Below are positions 26,952-35,739 of a stretch of DNA of 64,000 nucleotides, piece by piece. The stretch is from Gammaproteobacteria bacterium (GTDB lineage Bacteria; Pseudomonadota; Gammaproteobacteria; Pseudomonadales; Pseudomonadaceae), in the NCBI GenBank assembly GCA_023475025.1, contig JAMCWB010000030.1, positions 65,853 to 129,852 on the forward strand, in the 5' to 3' direction. Within the stretch, counting starts at the first letter, position 1, and the number at the start of each line of letters is the position of its first letter. The translations under genes and the position numbers were made by a program. Under the pieces are notes generated by a model. The model ran no database searches and was not told the origin of the DNA. It saw only the letters and a list, made by a program, of their open reading frames with translations.

Positions 26952-27013
26952 TGTTATTTTCCAATCGCGGCTAGCGGGAGGAATAGAATCTAGAACCAGA
27001 CCCCACATAAGAC

Positions 27014-27037
27014 AACATACAGAATTTATGATATGTT
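27014..27037. promoter_or_regulatory. Dyad AACATA-N12-TATGTT in a divergent promoter
   Basis: Inverted repeat in the 116-bp gap between the P450 gene (-) and the TetR gene (+). Typical place and size for the operator of a TetR repressor controlling both directions. Confidence 0.4.
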
Positions 27038-27067
27038 CGGTTTTGCCATCAGAATAAAAAATGACGG

Positions 27068-27703
27068 ATGGACCGAATGAACTCACCGCCCCCCTTCCCG
27101 TTGACTCCCCTCAAGGGAGACCGGCATACACGCCGTACGCAACGTACTCATGAACTGCTGCTCGACACCATGTACCAATTGGTGCTGGAAAAGGATTATC
27201 GCGAGATCACCGTTCAGGACCTGCTGGACCGTAGCGGTGTGGCCCGCTCGACGTTCTATGCGCATTTTCGTGACAAGGAAGACCTGCTGGTGGCTGGCTA
27301 CGAGTACATCGGCCTGCCACGCACCAGGGTCTGCGACATATCCGGACACCCGCGAGTGGTGCTGGATATCTCCGCCTGGCTATTCGCAGCGACCGAGCGA
27401 CACGCCGCACTGACCACCTCGCTGTTCAGCGGCGCCTCACGGGAAATCGTGCTGGCGCACCTGGAAAACATTCTGGTCATCCAGGTGCGCGAGCACTTCC
27501 GCAAGCAGGAAATCTACACTCAAGGCGATCTGCGCAGCGAGTTGGCGGTACGCAGCTTCGTCGGCGCACTGCTCGCCTCATGGCAATGGTGGATACGCCA
27601 CGACTACCCTTGTTCAGCACAGGAAGCGACCGAAGCCTTCGACTCGTTATTGAATAACGGGACATGGCCAGCACTGGTGATCATGCCCGAAAAGCCTTGG
27701 TGA
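27068..27703 (+). CDS. TetR-family transcriptional regulator
   Basis: TetR regulator of 211 residues. The helix-turn-helix lies at about 25-68 (ITVQDLLDRSGVARSTFYAHFRDKEDLL), with a C-terminal TetR_C-like ligand domain ending DYPCSAQEATEAFDSL. Divergent from the P450-GMC-ALDH operon and the obvious regulator of it. A second Met (27077) is an alternative start. Its 3' end lies 18 bp from the convergent gene at 27722. Confidence 0.88.
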   Translation: MDRMNSPPPFPLTPLKGDRHTRRTQRTHELLLDTMYQLVLEKDYREITVQDLLDRSGVARSTFYAHFRDKEDLLVAGYEYIGLPRTRVCDISGHPRVVLDISAWLFAATERHAALTTSLFSGASREIVLAHLENILVIQVREHFRKQEIYTQGDLRSELAVRSFVGALLASWQWWIRHDYPCSAQEATEAFDSLLNNGTWPALVIMPEKPW

Positions 27704-27721
27704 CCCTGGCCACAGAGCCGC

Positions 27722-28501
27722 TCACCTCGGCAACTCGCTTGCTGCCTGATCAATCTTCACCATGGCCATGCCCAGATAACGCTCGAGCGCATTGGGTACC
27801 CATCGTCCGCCCTGGTTGAGCAACTGCTGGCGAGAAAAGGTATATTGCCGTGCAGGGTCCGCAAGCGCTCCGCCCAGCTCCGGATTCAGGGCCGACAGGC
27901 GAGTGAAGGCATCGAGGACACGCTGGTCATGCTCAAGCACCTGCTGGTCGGACATGACCCACTGTTCCGCCCCAAGGCGGCTGAACGAGGCGATCTGATA
28001 CCCCAGCAGCAGTTGGCCAATATCACGGCCGAGAACATGCAATTCACGTTGTAGCTCCTCGGCGTCATCAACACCACTGCGCGCATAATGCGCATCCAGA
28101 AGCACCTGCAGCCGTGCATGGGAATCCACCACAGGCAGTAACCAGCGCGTGTAGCCCGGCGAGGTTCTTCGCAGCTCGCTCTCGGATTGCGGCAACTCGG
28201 CCGTATCTTTCAGATTCGATTGCAGCTGTTCCAGCTCGATAACCACGTCCGCAAACCGCTGGCTCGCAGCCAGGCTTTGCAGGCGGGTCATGCCTCGCTG
28301 ATAACTCTGCCTGTTGCCCGGCTCATAAGGGTTTCCATTTTCGTTGAAGTACACCAGGACGTTGGCACACACCGAAAAGGCCAGGGAGCGCATTTCCTGT
28401 ATCGCCTGCAACTCTGATCCTGCCTGCGCAGCGCGGGTCGGCAGCACCACGACCAGCACCGCGAAGCAGCATGCCACCCATTTGAATCCACTAGCGTGCA
28501 T
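27722..28501 (-). CDS. Secreted helical protein, chemoreceptor partner
   Basis: 259 residues with a Sec signal peptide (cut after AQA, about residue 26) and then mostly amphipathic helices. I do not recognise a named family. The first mature part (QAIQEMRSLAFSVCANVLVYF) resembles helices of chemoreceptor sensor or nitrate/nitrite-sensing-like domains, but this is weak. It is encoded 33 bp downstream of a methyl-accepting chemotaxis protein with a strong GGAGG site, so the two are co-expressed. It may be a periplasmic ligand-binding partner of that receptor; this is inference only. Confidence 0.6.
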   Translation of the reverse strand: MHASGFKWVACCFAVLVVVLPTRAAQAGSELQAIQEMRSLAFSVCANVLVYFNENGNPYEPGNRQSYQRGMTRLQSLAASQRFADVVIELEQLQSNLKDTAELPQSESELRRTSPGYTRWLLPVVDSHARLQVLLDAHYARSGVDDAEELQRELHVLGRDIGQLLLGYQIASFSRLGAEQWVMSDQQVLEHDQRVLDAFTRLSALNPELGGALADPARQYTFSRQQLLNQGGRWVPNALERYLGMAMVKIDQAASELPR

Positions 28502-28534
28502 AAAAGACCTCCAGCAATTTCGCCTGCGGACCCA

Positions 28535-30184
28535 TCAGGTCCGAAAATGACTGACTGACAGTTCAAGCTCTCCTGCCAGCTCCCGTAGCGAGGCTACGGC
28601 CGAGGTCACCTGATGGGAGATCAGGTCACCTTCTTCCGCCATTTTTGCAATCCGCTCTATGCCTAGTGAAATATCCTTGCCGCCCTCATTCTGTATCTGC
28701 ACCGCCGACGCGATCTCACTAACACCGGTACTGGACGCACCGACCAGGCCAGCCGCTTCCAGCAGGACATTTTCCAGTTCCTTGAGCAGAGTCTGGCTGC
28801 TGTCCAGCGCTGCAGCGCCCTCATCCAGCACCCGCGTGACGCTGCCCGACTGGCTTTCAAGTTCGTGGGTAAGCTCATTGATGGAGTTGGCCGCCACTGC
28901 CGAACGCTGGGCAAGATTGCGCACCTCATCGGCAACGACGCTGAAACCGCGACCACTTTCCCCTGCCCGAGCGGCTTCGATTGCGGCATTGAGAGCCAGC
29001 AGATTGGTCTGTGCGGAAAGTTCCTTGACCCGGTTGATACTGTCAGTGATAGCGGTGGTACTGGAGACGAAGTCGCCGACCGACACGGTAATCGCAGCGA
29101 AAGCGTCCCGCACCCGACAGATTTCATCCAGCAGCCTGGCCAGCGCCGAGCGCCCAGCCTCCGCACCTCGCATACTGGCTTCAGCTGAGGCCCGCAAGCC
29201 CTCTGCATGCGAGGAAATCGAAGCGATACCCACGCTCATCTGCTCAACAGTAGACGCAGCCTGAATGGCTGCGCTGGCTTGTTCATTAGCGCCCCGCGCC
29301 ACATGATTGGAGGTGACCACCAGTTCTTCTGCCGAGGCTCCAACCGACACGGCAACACGCGTTACTTGCTGCACCGCCTTCTGCAGGCTGATGATCAACG
29401 CATTGAAGGCTACGGCTGTCTGGGCTATCTCATCCCGACCAATCACCTCGACACGATGAGTCAAATCGCCGTCGCGCAACTTTACCGCAGCCTGCTCGAT
29501 TGCCCTTATCGACCTGAGCACCTGATGCCGCATCAATAAGCCTACTATCAGTGCTAGCGCTATGGCGACGATCACCACAATGACCAGGGCCTGGGTCACC
29601 GCCGTAGCGGTGGCATCCGCATCCGAGAAGGAAACGGTGGACAATTCTTGCTGCTGCTCCAGAAAGCGGGAAAGCAAACCCAGCAAGCGATTGTAATCGG
29701 CCCGAACGTAGCCCAGCTGGGATGGCGCCTGATAGGGGGCGTTCAATGCTGAATCAGCCAGCTCCTCGACACCTTGGGCAAAGGCCACCGCCTGTTCACC
29801 AAGCGTCCGATAGAGTTCCTGCTCTTCCTCACTGAGGCTCAGCGCCTCGCGCATGCCCAGTTCGACGCCGGCATTCATGTCACGCACACTGGCCTGCATA
29901 TCCTCAACATAAAACTGCATCTCTTCCTGGGAAACATTACCCTGTGATTGGATCACCTGTACAACCGCGGCATAGGAGCCGACCATTGCAGCCTGTGACG
30001 CTGCGGAGATCTCCAGCGCCCGCTGGTACTGGCTGAAACGCACCTGTTCGATCTGTTGCAAGACAGCCTGTTGCCGACCAAGGCCGTCATAGGCCACAGC
30101 GGAAATGACCGTCAGCAGGAAAACAATCAGTGCAGGGGCAAATAGCAGTTTCGCCCCCATGGAAAACTGGCTGAGCCATGGCAT
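28535..30184 (-). CDS. Methyl-accepting chemotaxis protein
   Basis: Chemoreceptor of 549 residues. TM1 is at about 11-30, followed by a periplasmic helical-bundle sensor domain (about 32-195), TM2 at about 196-217, HAMP (about 218-270) and a cytoplasmic signalling domain with the conserved hairpin [20 protein letters not shown]. No CheR-tethering pentapeptide is seen at the C-terminus. It lies inside the catabolic island with a secreted partner downstream, so attraction to a terpenoid or its breakdown product is plausible but not shown. Confidence 0.92.
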   Translation of the reverse strand: MPWLSQFSMGAKLLFAPALIVFLLTVISAVAYDGLGRQQAVLQQIEQVRFSQYQRALEISAASQAAMVGSYAAVVQVIQSQGNVSQEEMQFYVEDMQASVRDMNAGVELGMREALSLSEEEQELYRTLGEQAVAFAQGVEELADSALNAPYQAPSQLGYVRADYNRLLGLLSRFLEQQQELSTVSFSDADATATAVTQALVIVVIVAIALALIVGLLMRHQVLRSIRAIEQAAVKLRDGDLTHRVEVIGRDEIAQTAVAFNALIISLQKAVQQVTRVAVSVGASAEELVVTSNHVARGANEQASAAIQAASTVEQMSVGIASISSHAEGLRASAEASMRGAEAGRSALARLLDEICRVRDAFAAITVSVGDFVSSTTAITDSINRVKELSAQTNLLALNAAIEAARAGESGRGFSVVADEVRNLAQRSAVAANSINELTHELESQSGSVTRVLDEGAAALDSSQTLLKELENVLLEAAGLVGASSTGVSEIASAVQIQNEGGKDISLGIERIAKMAEEGDLISHQVTSAVASLRELAGELELSVSHFRT

Positions 30185-30353
30185 TATTCAATCCTCGTGC
30201 CTTTTATTGTTGTTGTCCGCATGAAACCGTCCGTCGGTATGGACATCGAAGCCCTCATGCAATATTCTGAAATCAGTATATAGTTCTACACCCAGAAATT
30301 GGAAGCTTCATCCAATGAGCCTGGTGTCATAAAAACAATGAAGGGCCCTGCAT

Positions 30354-31631
30354 ATGAATGTTTCAGGCAATAACGCCGCCATCGACTTTTCTGAATTCCG
30401 AACCAGTTGGCGAGTACTGATCCTCGCGCTGCTGGGTATAGGCATCAGTATCAACTCCTCGCTGCTGTATGGCTTCGGAACCCTGGTTGTCCCCTTGGAA
30501 GAAGCCTTCGGATGGAGCAGAAGCGCCCTGCAGGTATCCATTACCTTCCTGTTCGTAGGGGCAGTCATCGCGCTGCAGTTGGTTGGCTGGTTCAATTTGC
30601 GCTTTGGGATCAAAAAGGTAACCGCGGTCTCCATGTCGCTGACGGTGCTGGGCTATCTGGCGGCCACGCAAATCGGTGGATCGGTCTGGACCCTTTATCT
30701 GGCTTTCACGATCATCCCCATATTGAGCATTGGTTGTCTGGCCGTCAGTTGGACCCAATTGCTCAACCTGTGGTTTGAAAAGAATCGCGGCCTGGCATTG
30801 GCCATTGGTCTGTCAGGAACCGGGTTGGCCGCCGCGACCATCCCTCCCCTGCTTTCCTGGGGTATTGGCGTCTGGGGTTGGCAAGCGGCGTTTGTCATTC
30901 TTGCCATGATCAACCTGTTCCTGTTGTTACCGCTGACCATCTGGTGGTTTTCAGTACCAAAACCCAAGAGCCATGCCAGTGAAGCTGACAAGCAGGCGGC
31001 CCTGCGCAGCGTCGCTGGCATGACCTTCAAGGAAGGTTTCACTTCGAAAAAGTTCTGGATCTGCAATATTTCCCTGGCGCTGGTCATCTCGGTGATTATT
31101 GGCATGGTGACCAATACCGTACCAATTCTGCGTGACCTGGGACTTTCCGCGGAAGAAGCCGGCCTGATTTTCAGTGGCTTCGGTATTTCGCTGGTGTTTG
31201 GCCGGATTCTGGTCGGCTATCTGCTGGATCGTGTCTGGCCTCCAGGCATATCGGCCATCAGCCTGGCCATGCCAGCGTTTGGCTGCCTGATCCTGCTCAG
31301 CGGCACGACCGACTTTACTCTGCTCCTGCTGGCAGCGATTTCAATTGGTTTTGGTGCGGGCGCCGAATTCGATATTGCCGCCTTTCTGATTGCCCGCTAT
31401 TTCGGACTGAAAGAATACGGTCGTCTGTTTGGCTTCCATATCGGCTTGTTGACTGCCACATCGGCCGCCGCTCCCTTATTGTTTGCCGCCTTCCTGAGCC
31501 AGACCGGGTCCTACACGACCATGCTCGTTTATTGCCTGATCTGCTCAATTGTAGGCCCACTGATGCTTCTGACCCTGGGTCGTCCACCCCGGTTTGAAGT
31601 ATCGCCCACCCTGAAGCCTGCAATGGCCTGA
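30354..31631 (+). CDS. MFS transporter, OFA-like (paralog 1 of 3)
   Basis: Twelve-segment permease of 425 residues. The N-terminal signature EFRTSWRVLIL and the C-terminal GAGAEFDIAAFLIARYFG are almost the same in two other permeases here (44379, 59107), which marks recent paralogy. The fold resembles the oxalate/formate antiporter and monocarboxylate groups; the ligand is probably an organic acid such as a terpenoid carboxylate. First gene of a plus-strand operon with ferredoxin and ferredoxin reductase, 22 bp before the former. The promoter must lie in the 169-bp gap that separates it from the divergent chemoreceptor gene. Confidence 0.9.
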   Translation: MNVSGNNAAIDFSEFRTSWRVLILALLGIGISINSSLLYGFGTLVVPLEEAFGWSRSALQVSITFLFVGAVIALQLVGWFNLRFGIKKVTAVSMSLTVLGYLAATQIGGSVWTLYLAFTIIPILSIGCLAVSWTQLLNLWFEKNRGLALAIGLSGTGLAAATIPPLLSWGIGVWGWQAAFVILAMINLFLLLPLTIWWFSVPKPKSHASEADKQAALRSVAGMTFKEGFTSKKFWICNISLALVISVIIGMVTNTVPILRDLGLSAEEAGLIFSGFGISLVFGRILVGYLLDRVWPPGISAISLAMPAFGCLILLSGTTDFTLLLLAAISIGFGAGAEFDIAAFLIARYFGLKEYGRLFGFHIGLLTATSAAAPLLFAAFLSQTGSYTTMLVYCLICSIVGPLMLLTLGRPPRFEVSPTLKPAMA

Positions 31632-31653
31632 AACTGTTGACTGGAGAAAAACA

Positions 31654-31974
31654 ATGCCAACAATAACCCTGATCGAACATAACGGTACCCAGCACTCCAT
31701 TGTTGGAGAGGTCGGTCAATCCATCATGCAAGCCGCCATGAATGCCATGATTCCCGGCATCCAGGGTGACTGCGGCGGTGCCTGCAGCTGCGCAACCTGT
31801 CACGCCTTTGTCGAGGAGTCCTGGGTCGCGGCCTTGCCTGCGGCGGAAGACACCGAGATCGACATGCTCGAATTCGCCAGCGAACGTCGAGACAACAGCC
31901 GCCTGACCTGCCAATTGGTCATTCAGGACAGCATGGATGGCATGGTATTGCACCTGCCTGAATCCCAGTACTAA
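31654..31974 (+). CDS. 2Fe-2S ferredoxin, adrenodoxin/putidaredoxin type
   Basis: Ferredoxin of 106 residues. Cluster ligands lie in CGGACSCATC (Cys39, Cys45 and Cys48), with the fourth Cys near residue 86 (RLTCQLV). It has the typical vertebrate/P450-type C-terminal acid patch. Carries single electrons from the reductase encoded next to a bacterial P450, most simply the one at 46181. SD GGAG; 17 bp before the reductase gene. Confidence 0.93.
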   Translation: MPTITLIEHNGTQHSIVGEVGQSIMQAAMNAMIPGIQGDCGGACSCATCHAFVEESWVAALPAAEDTEIDMLEFASERRDNSRLTCQLVIQDSMDGMVLHLPESQY

Positions 31975-31991
31975 GGCGCTCAGGAGTAGAT

Positions 31992-33227
31992 ATGTCGCTT
32001 TCGTCAGTTGTCATTGTCGGTGCCGGCCAGGCAGGCTTTCAGGTGGCTGCGTCCTTGCGTCAGGGTGGTTTTACCGGACGTATATCGCTGATCGGAGACG
32101 AGCCCGGCCTGCCCTACCAACGCCCGCCCTTGTCCAAAGCTTACCTGCTGGGCAAGATCAGCGCTGCCAATCTGGCCTTTCGGCCTGAAGCATTCTTCGA
32201 TCAGCAACAGATAGAACTGCTGCATGACAGCGCAACCACCATTGATCGGCAGAACCGACATGTGGTGCTGGCCAGCGGCAAAAGCCTCCAGTACGACCAC
32301 CTGGTGCTGGCCACAGGCGCGCACAACCGGGCACTGTCGATCCCAGGCGATGACCTCGCTGGAGTCTTCGGCATAAAAACTCTGGCCGACGCCAACGCCC
32401 TGGCGCCCAGGGTAAAAGACGTTCGCAATGTGGTGGTGGTAGGCTCCGGTTTTATCGGCCTGGAGTTCGCGGCCGTAGCCGCAGCACAGGGCGCATCGGT
32501 TCATGTGGTCGACCTCGGAGACCGGCCCATGGCCAGGGCCGTTTCCGCTGAAATGTCCAGCCTGTTCCGTCAGGCGCACGAAGCCTGGGGCGTGCAGTTC
32601 CATTTCCGTCAGGGTGTGACGCGCCTCATAGGTGAAAATGGTAAGGTAACGGCAGTCGAAACCACTGACGGCCAGATACTGCCCGCCGAGCTGCTGGTCT
32701 ATGGAATTGGCGTCATCCCCAACATATCCATTGCCACCGAAGCTGGTCTGGAGATCGAGAACGGCATCAAGGTCGATGCCAATCTGCTGACCTCCGATCC
32801 ACATATATCAGCCATCGGCGACGTCGCCTGCTTCCCCTGCATTCACAATCATGGTGAGCATAGCCGGATCGAATCGGTGCCCAACGCCATGGATCAGGCG
32901 CGGACCGTTTCCGCCAGGCTGCTGGGCAAGGCCAGCCCGTTTGTCGCAACCCCCTGGTTCTGGACAGATCAAGGCAACCTGAAACTGCAAATCGTCGGCC
33001 TCTCCACCGGCTACGACAGCACCGTCAGCCTGGGCTCGGTTGAGTCACAGCAGTTCACCGTGCTGTGTTTCCGCAAGGGCGAGTTGGTTGCCATCGAATC
33101 CTGCAACCGCCCCGGCGACCACCTGGCAGGCAAGAAGATTCTCTCCCGCCCGCCGGAACTCACGGTCACCGAAGCCAGTTCCCCCGACTTCGATCTGAAA
33201 GCTTGGGAACTGGCTCATCGTCCCTGA
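31992..33227 (+). CDS. Ferredoxin reductase (putidaredoxin reductase type)
   Basis: FAD/NADH ferredoxin reductase of 411 residues. FAD motif GAGQAGFQVAASLR at the N-terminus, NAD motif GSGFIGLEFAA near 155, and the FAD-binding AIGDVACFP near 275. The C-terminal reductase domain includes FWTDQGNLKLQIVG. Completes the NADH to FAD to 2Fe-2S to P450 chain with the preceding ferredoxin. It may also serve the 3Fe-4S ferredoxin of the Rieske system, which lacks its own reductase here. Followed by a strong terminator. Confidence 0.93.
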   Translation: MSLSSVVIVGAGQAGFQVAASLRQGGFTGRISLIGDEPGLPYQRPPLSKAYLLGKISAANLAFRPEAFFDQQQIELLHDSATTIDRQNRHVVLASGKSLQYDHLVLATGAHNRALSIPGDDLAGVFGIKTLADANALAPRVKDVRNVVVVGSGFIGLEFAAVAAAQGASVHVVDLGDRPMARAVSAEMSSLFRQAHEAWGVQFHFRQGVTRLIGENGKVTAVETTDGQILPAELLVYGIGVIPNISIATEAGLEIENGIKVDANLLTSDPHISAIGDVACFPCIHNHGEHSRIESVPNAMDQARTVSARLLGKASPFVATPWFWTDQGNLKLQIVGLSTGYDSTVSLGSVESQQFTVLCFRKGELVAIESCNRPGDHLAGKKILSRPPELTVTEASSPDFDLKAWELAHRP

Positions 33228-33242
33228 CCAGTTTGATCGTTT

Positions 33243-33280
33243 AACCCCTGATATCTGCAAAAGGTTGAAGGGGTTTTTTT
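33243..33280 (+). terminator. Rho-independent terminator
   Basis: Stem AACCCCT/AGGGGTT (33243-33249 with 33269-33275) followed by seven T residues, 16 bp after the ferredoxin reductase stop. Confidence 0.75.
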
Positions 33281-33479
33281 AGCTTTCTTTCCTCCTTGTC
33301 CCGACAAGTCAGCTCCTGTCTGCACTGGCAACCCTGCCTCCCTGAAAGCATTCGCCTCTTATTCCTGCCCTTTGCTCTCGGTGCCTGCTGCATATTGCGT
33401 ATGCGGCAAGCGAGCCAGCTCCACATATTTTCATATTCCAGCCAAAATCACTTTACAAAAATATACACAAGATATATTA

Positions 33480-33493
33480 TGACAATATTGTCA
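33480..33493. promoter_or_regulatory. 14-bp perfect palindrome TGACAATATTGTCA
   Basis: Uninterrupted palindrome 27 bp before the flavin monooxygenase start, in AT-rich DNA that also holds the likely promoter. Candidate operator of the TetR-family regulator encoded directly after the monooxygenase. Confidence 0.5.
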
Positions 33494-33519
33494 CTATGAT
33501 AAAAAATACAAGGTGAGAA

Positions 33520-34740
33520 ATGCAAATAGCCCACGAGACGTCCGAAGATCTCCAACCCACTCCCGTAACGGCAGTACGCAAGCTGTTGCCACTAATCGAA
33601 AGGCATGCCGCGCAATGTGAGCAGGAAGGCCGTGTCCTGGATGAGGTAATTGAGGCACTGGAGCAGGCCGGGCTGTTCCAGATGATGTTTCCCAAACGGG
33701 CTGGAGGCTCGGGGCACAAGATCATCACTCACATCGAAACTGTGGCCGAAATAGCAAAGGCTTGCCCTGGCACCGCCTGGGCCTTCAGCCTGCTTTCCGG
33801 AGTAACCGCGTCAGTCGCATCCATGCCCCCGGCAATTTCAGAGTTGGTCTTCAAGACAGGGGCAGAGCGAGTTTGCAGCGTCGCGGCGCAAACCGGCACT
33901 GCGCAGGCAACAGAAGATGGGTATGCCATCAGTGGCCGATGGGGATACGCATCGGGCTGTCTGCACGCCGACTGGGCACTCAACGGGGTAAAAATCATCG
34001 ACGAGCAGGGCCAGGTAATTGATGCCGGGTTCGCCCTCATGCCACTGCAGCATCCACAGGTGCGAATCGAGAACACATGGCATGTAGCCGGAGTTTGTGG
34101 CTCCGGCAGCAACACCGTCGTTGCGGAAAATATCGTAGTCGCCCCCATTCAGATATTGCGCTATTCCGAACTGCGACGCAGCAACGCGGCTGATCCCAAG
34201 GTACTGGCTGCCATGGAGCCCAGAGATCGCTGGCCAGTCGAACCTCTTTTTCCCCTAGGCGTCCTCGCTCCTATGCTGGGCGCCGCCAGCGCCATGCTGG
34301 AAAAGGTTCGGAAAAGCTTGCCCGAACGCCAGATCATTGGCTGGCGCTACGACAGCCAGAGCGAGTCGCAGGTGTTCGTCCAGCAACTGGGTGAGGCTGC
34401 AATGGAAATCGACTCCGCTTGGCTGCATATCCGCCGTGCTGCGGAGCAAATTGACAATACTGCACAGATAGCCCCATTGAACGGCTTTGAAAAAGCCTGT
34501 ATTCAGGCGGACTGCGGCTATGCCATGGGTCTCCTGCGCAAAGCAGGCGAGCGCCTGATGGACATCGCCGGCCCCGCCGCGTTTGCTCAGAACAACTCCC
34601 TGCAACGCCTGTGGCGAGATCTGAATGTGGGCAGTCGTCATACCGCACTGAACACAAGACTTTCACTCGAACTCTATGGACGCGCTCTGACCGAACAGGA
34701 ATCGAATCTTCTACTTTTACCCGAAATAAAGAGACAATAA
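33520..34740 (+). CDS. Flavin-dependent monooxygenase, HsaA/acyl-CoA dehydrogenase fold
   Basis: 406 residues with the acyl-CoA dehydrogenase fold, but of the two-component hydroxylase branch (HsaA, HpaB-like group D). Middle strand GRWGYASGCLHADWALNG and GVCGSGSNTVVAENIVV are typical; C-terminal SRHTALNTRLSLELYGR closes the helical domain. It would hydroxylate a phenolic or cyclic substrate with reduced flavin from a separate reductase, for which the fused reductase at 37183 is the obvious candidate. Followed after 51 bp by a TetR gene. Confidence 0.87.
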   Translation: MQIAHETSEDLQPTPVTAVRKLLPLIERHAAQCEQEGRVLDEVIEALEQAGLFQMMFPKRAGGSGHKIITHIETVAEIAKACPGTAWAFSLLSGVTASVASMPPAISELVFKTGAERVCSVAAQTGTAQATEDGYAISGRWGYASGCLHADWALNGVKIIDEQGQVIDAGFALMPLQHPQVRIENTWHVAGVCGSGSNTVVAENIVVAPIQILRYSELRRSNAADPKVLAAMEPRDRWPVEPLFPLGVLAPMLGAASAMLEKVRKSLPERQIIGWRYDSQSESQVFVQQLGEAAMEIDSAWLHIRRAAEQIDNTAQIAPLNGFEKACIQADCGYAMGLLRKAGERLMDIAGPAAFAQNNSLQRLWRDLNVGSRHTALNTRLSLELYGRALTEQESNLLLLPEIKRQ

Positions 34741-34791
34741 AGGTTCCCCTGCGCGCACAGCCGGTTCGAACTTTGACGGATAGAAATTGAG

Positions 34792-35493
34792 ATGAACAAC
34801 GAAACTGCACGCCCGACCAAGATGGACGAAGAGCTCGATTTTCGGGTGAGAGTCGCTCGCGAGAAGCGTGAACGCATGCGACAGCGCCTGCTCTTCGCCG
34901 CACTGGATGTATTTCTGGTGAGCGAACGCACTAAACCGCCAGTTATTGATGATGTCATTCTCAAGGCCGGGGTTTCTAGAGGAACCTTCTACAAATACTT
35001 CGACTCTCTGGATGAGGTGCTGGCGGAGCTCGGCCAACAAATGGCAGATGAGATGATTGAAACCTATGAGCGGATTTTTGCGCAGCTTTCCGACCCTGCC
35101 GCCAAGGTAGTTGCCGGACCGCTTCTGTCGCTTACCCATGCCGGCATGCAACCACAGAAGGTGGCATTCACCTCGAAGGTCGATTTTGTCGGCTACCTGT
35201 CTCTCAGCAAGCGCCTCGGCAGCATTGTCACAGCCTGCCTGAATGAAGCTAAACAGAGCGGTGCCGTACACTTCGCGTCACTTGATGTCGCTACCGATTA
35301 CATCATCGGGGCTACGGTCGAAGGCTCACGAAGAATGATGCATAACCAACTGTTCGATAAGGAATACCTGCATGAATTGGTATTGCTTATCATGCGTGGA
35401 TTTGGCATGAGCAACGAACAGGCCAGGCAGGCAATCAATATCGCATGGGAACAACTCAGCAGCCATTCTGACAACTTGCCCTGGTGGCGCTGA
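34792..35493 (+). CDS. TetR-family transcriptional regulator
   Basis: 233 residues. The basic leader (RVAREKRERMRQR) precedes a helix-turn-helix with GVSRGTFYKYFDSLDEVL at about residues 60-80, and the C-terminal part is a ligand domain. It sits in the same direction right after the flavin monooxygenase gene, so it probably represses its own operon through the palindrome at 33480. After it comes a 246-bp gap (35494-35739) in which I find only a weak GGCAATG/CATTGCC dyad (35574-35611). Confidence 0.85.
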   Translation: MNNETARPTKMDEELDFRVRVAREKRERMRQRLLFAALDVFLVSERTKPPVIDDVILKAGVSRGTFYKYFDSLDEVLAELGQQMADEMIETYERIFAQLSDPAAKVVAGPLLSLTHAGMQPQKVAFTSKVDFVGYLSLSKRLGSIVTACLNEAKQSGAVHFASLDVATDYIIGATVEGSRRMMHNQLFDKEYLHELVLLIMRGFGMSNEQARQAINIAWEQLSSHSDNLPWWR

Positions 35494-35739
35494 CAGGGCA
35501 GCCATTTCAAGCGGGAGGAAAGAAGGAGATGCCATTAAATAAAAACCTGAAGTTCTAAACACGCAAAATTACAGGCAATGGCTCGACTATAGCAGGAACT
35601 CTCTCATTGCCGGTAACAACCACCTCTCCGAACTCAAGACGTTCGCGACTGATGTCGTGATCTAGGAGTCGTGTTCACAAAATAAAAACAAGAAAGCCGA
35701 CCTCTCTTGCCTGCAAGACGGGTCAGCCAGGAGATGAAA

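Noticed and set aside
25752-26993. 413-codon open frame on the plus strand opposite the broken P450
   Set aside because: Considered as the true gene because the P450 has a stop, but it lacks any domain, while the minus frame has all P450 motifs.
35574-35611. Inverted repeat GGCAATG/CATTGCC upstream of DUF1329 copy 2
   Set aside because: The 24-nt spacer and single occurrence make it likely to be chance; noted only in passing.
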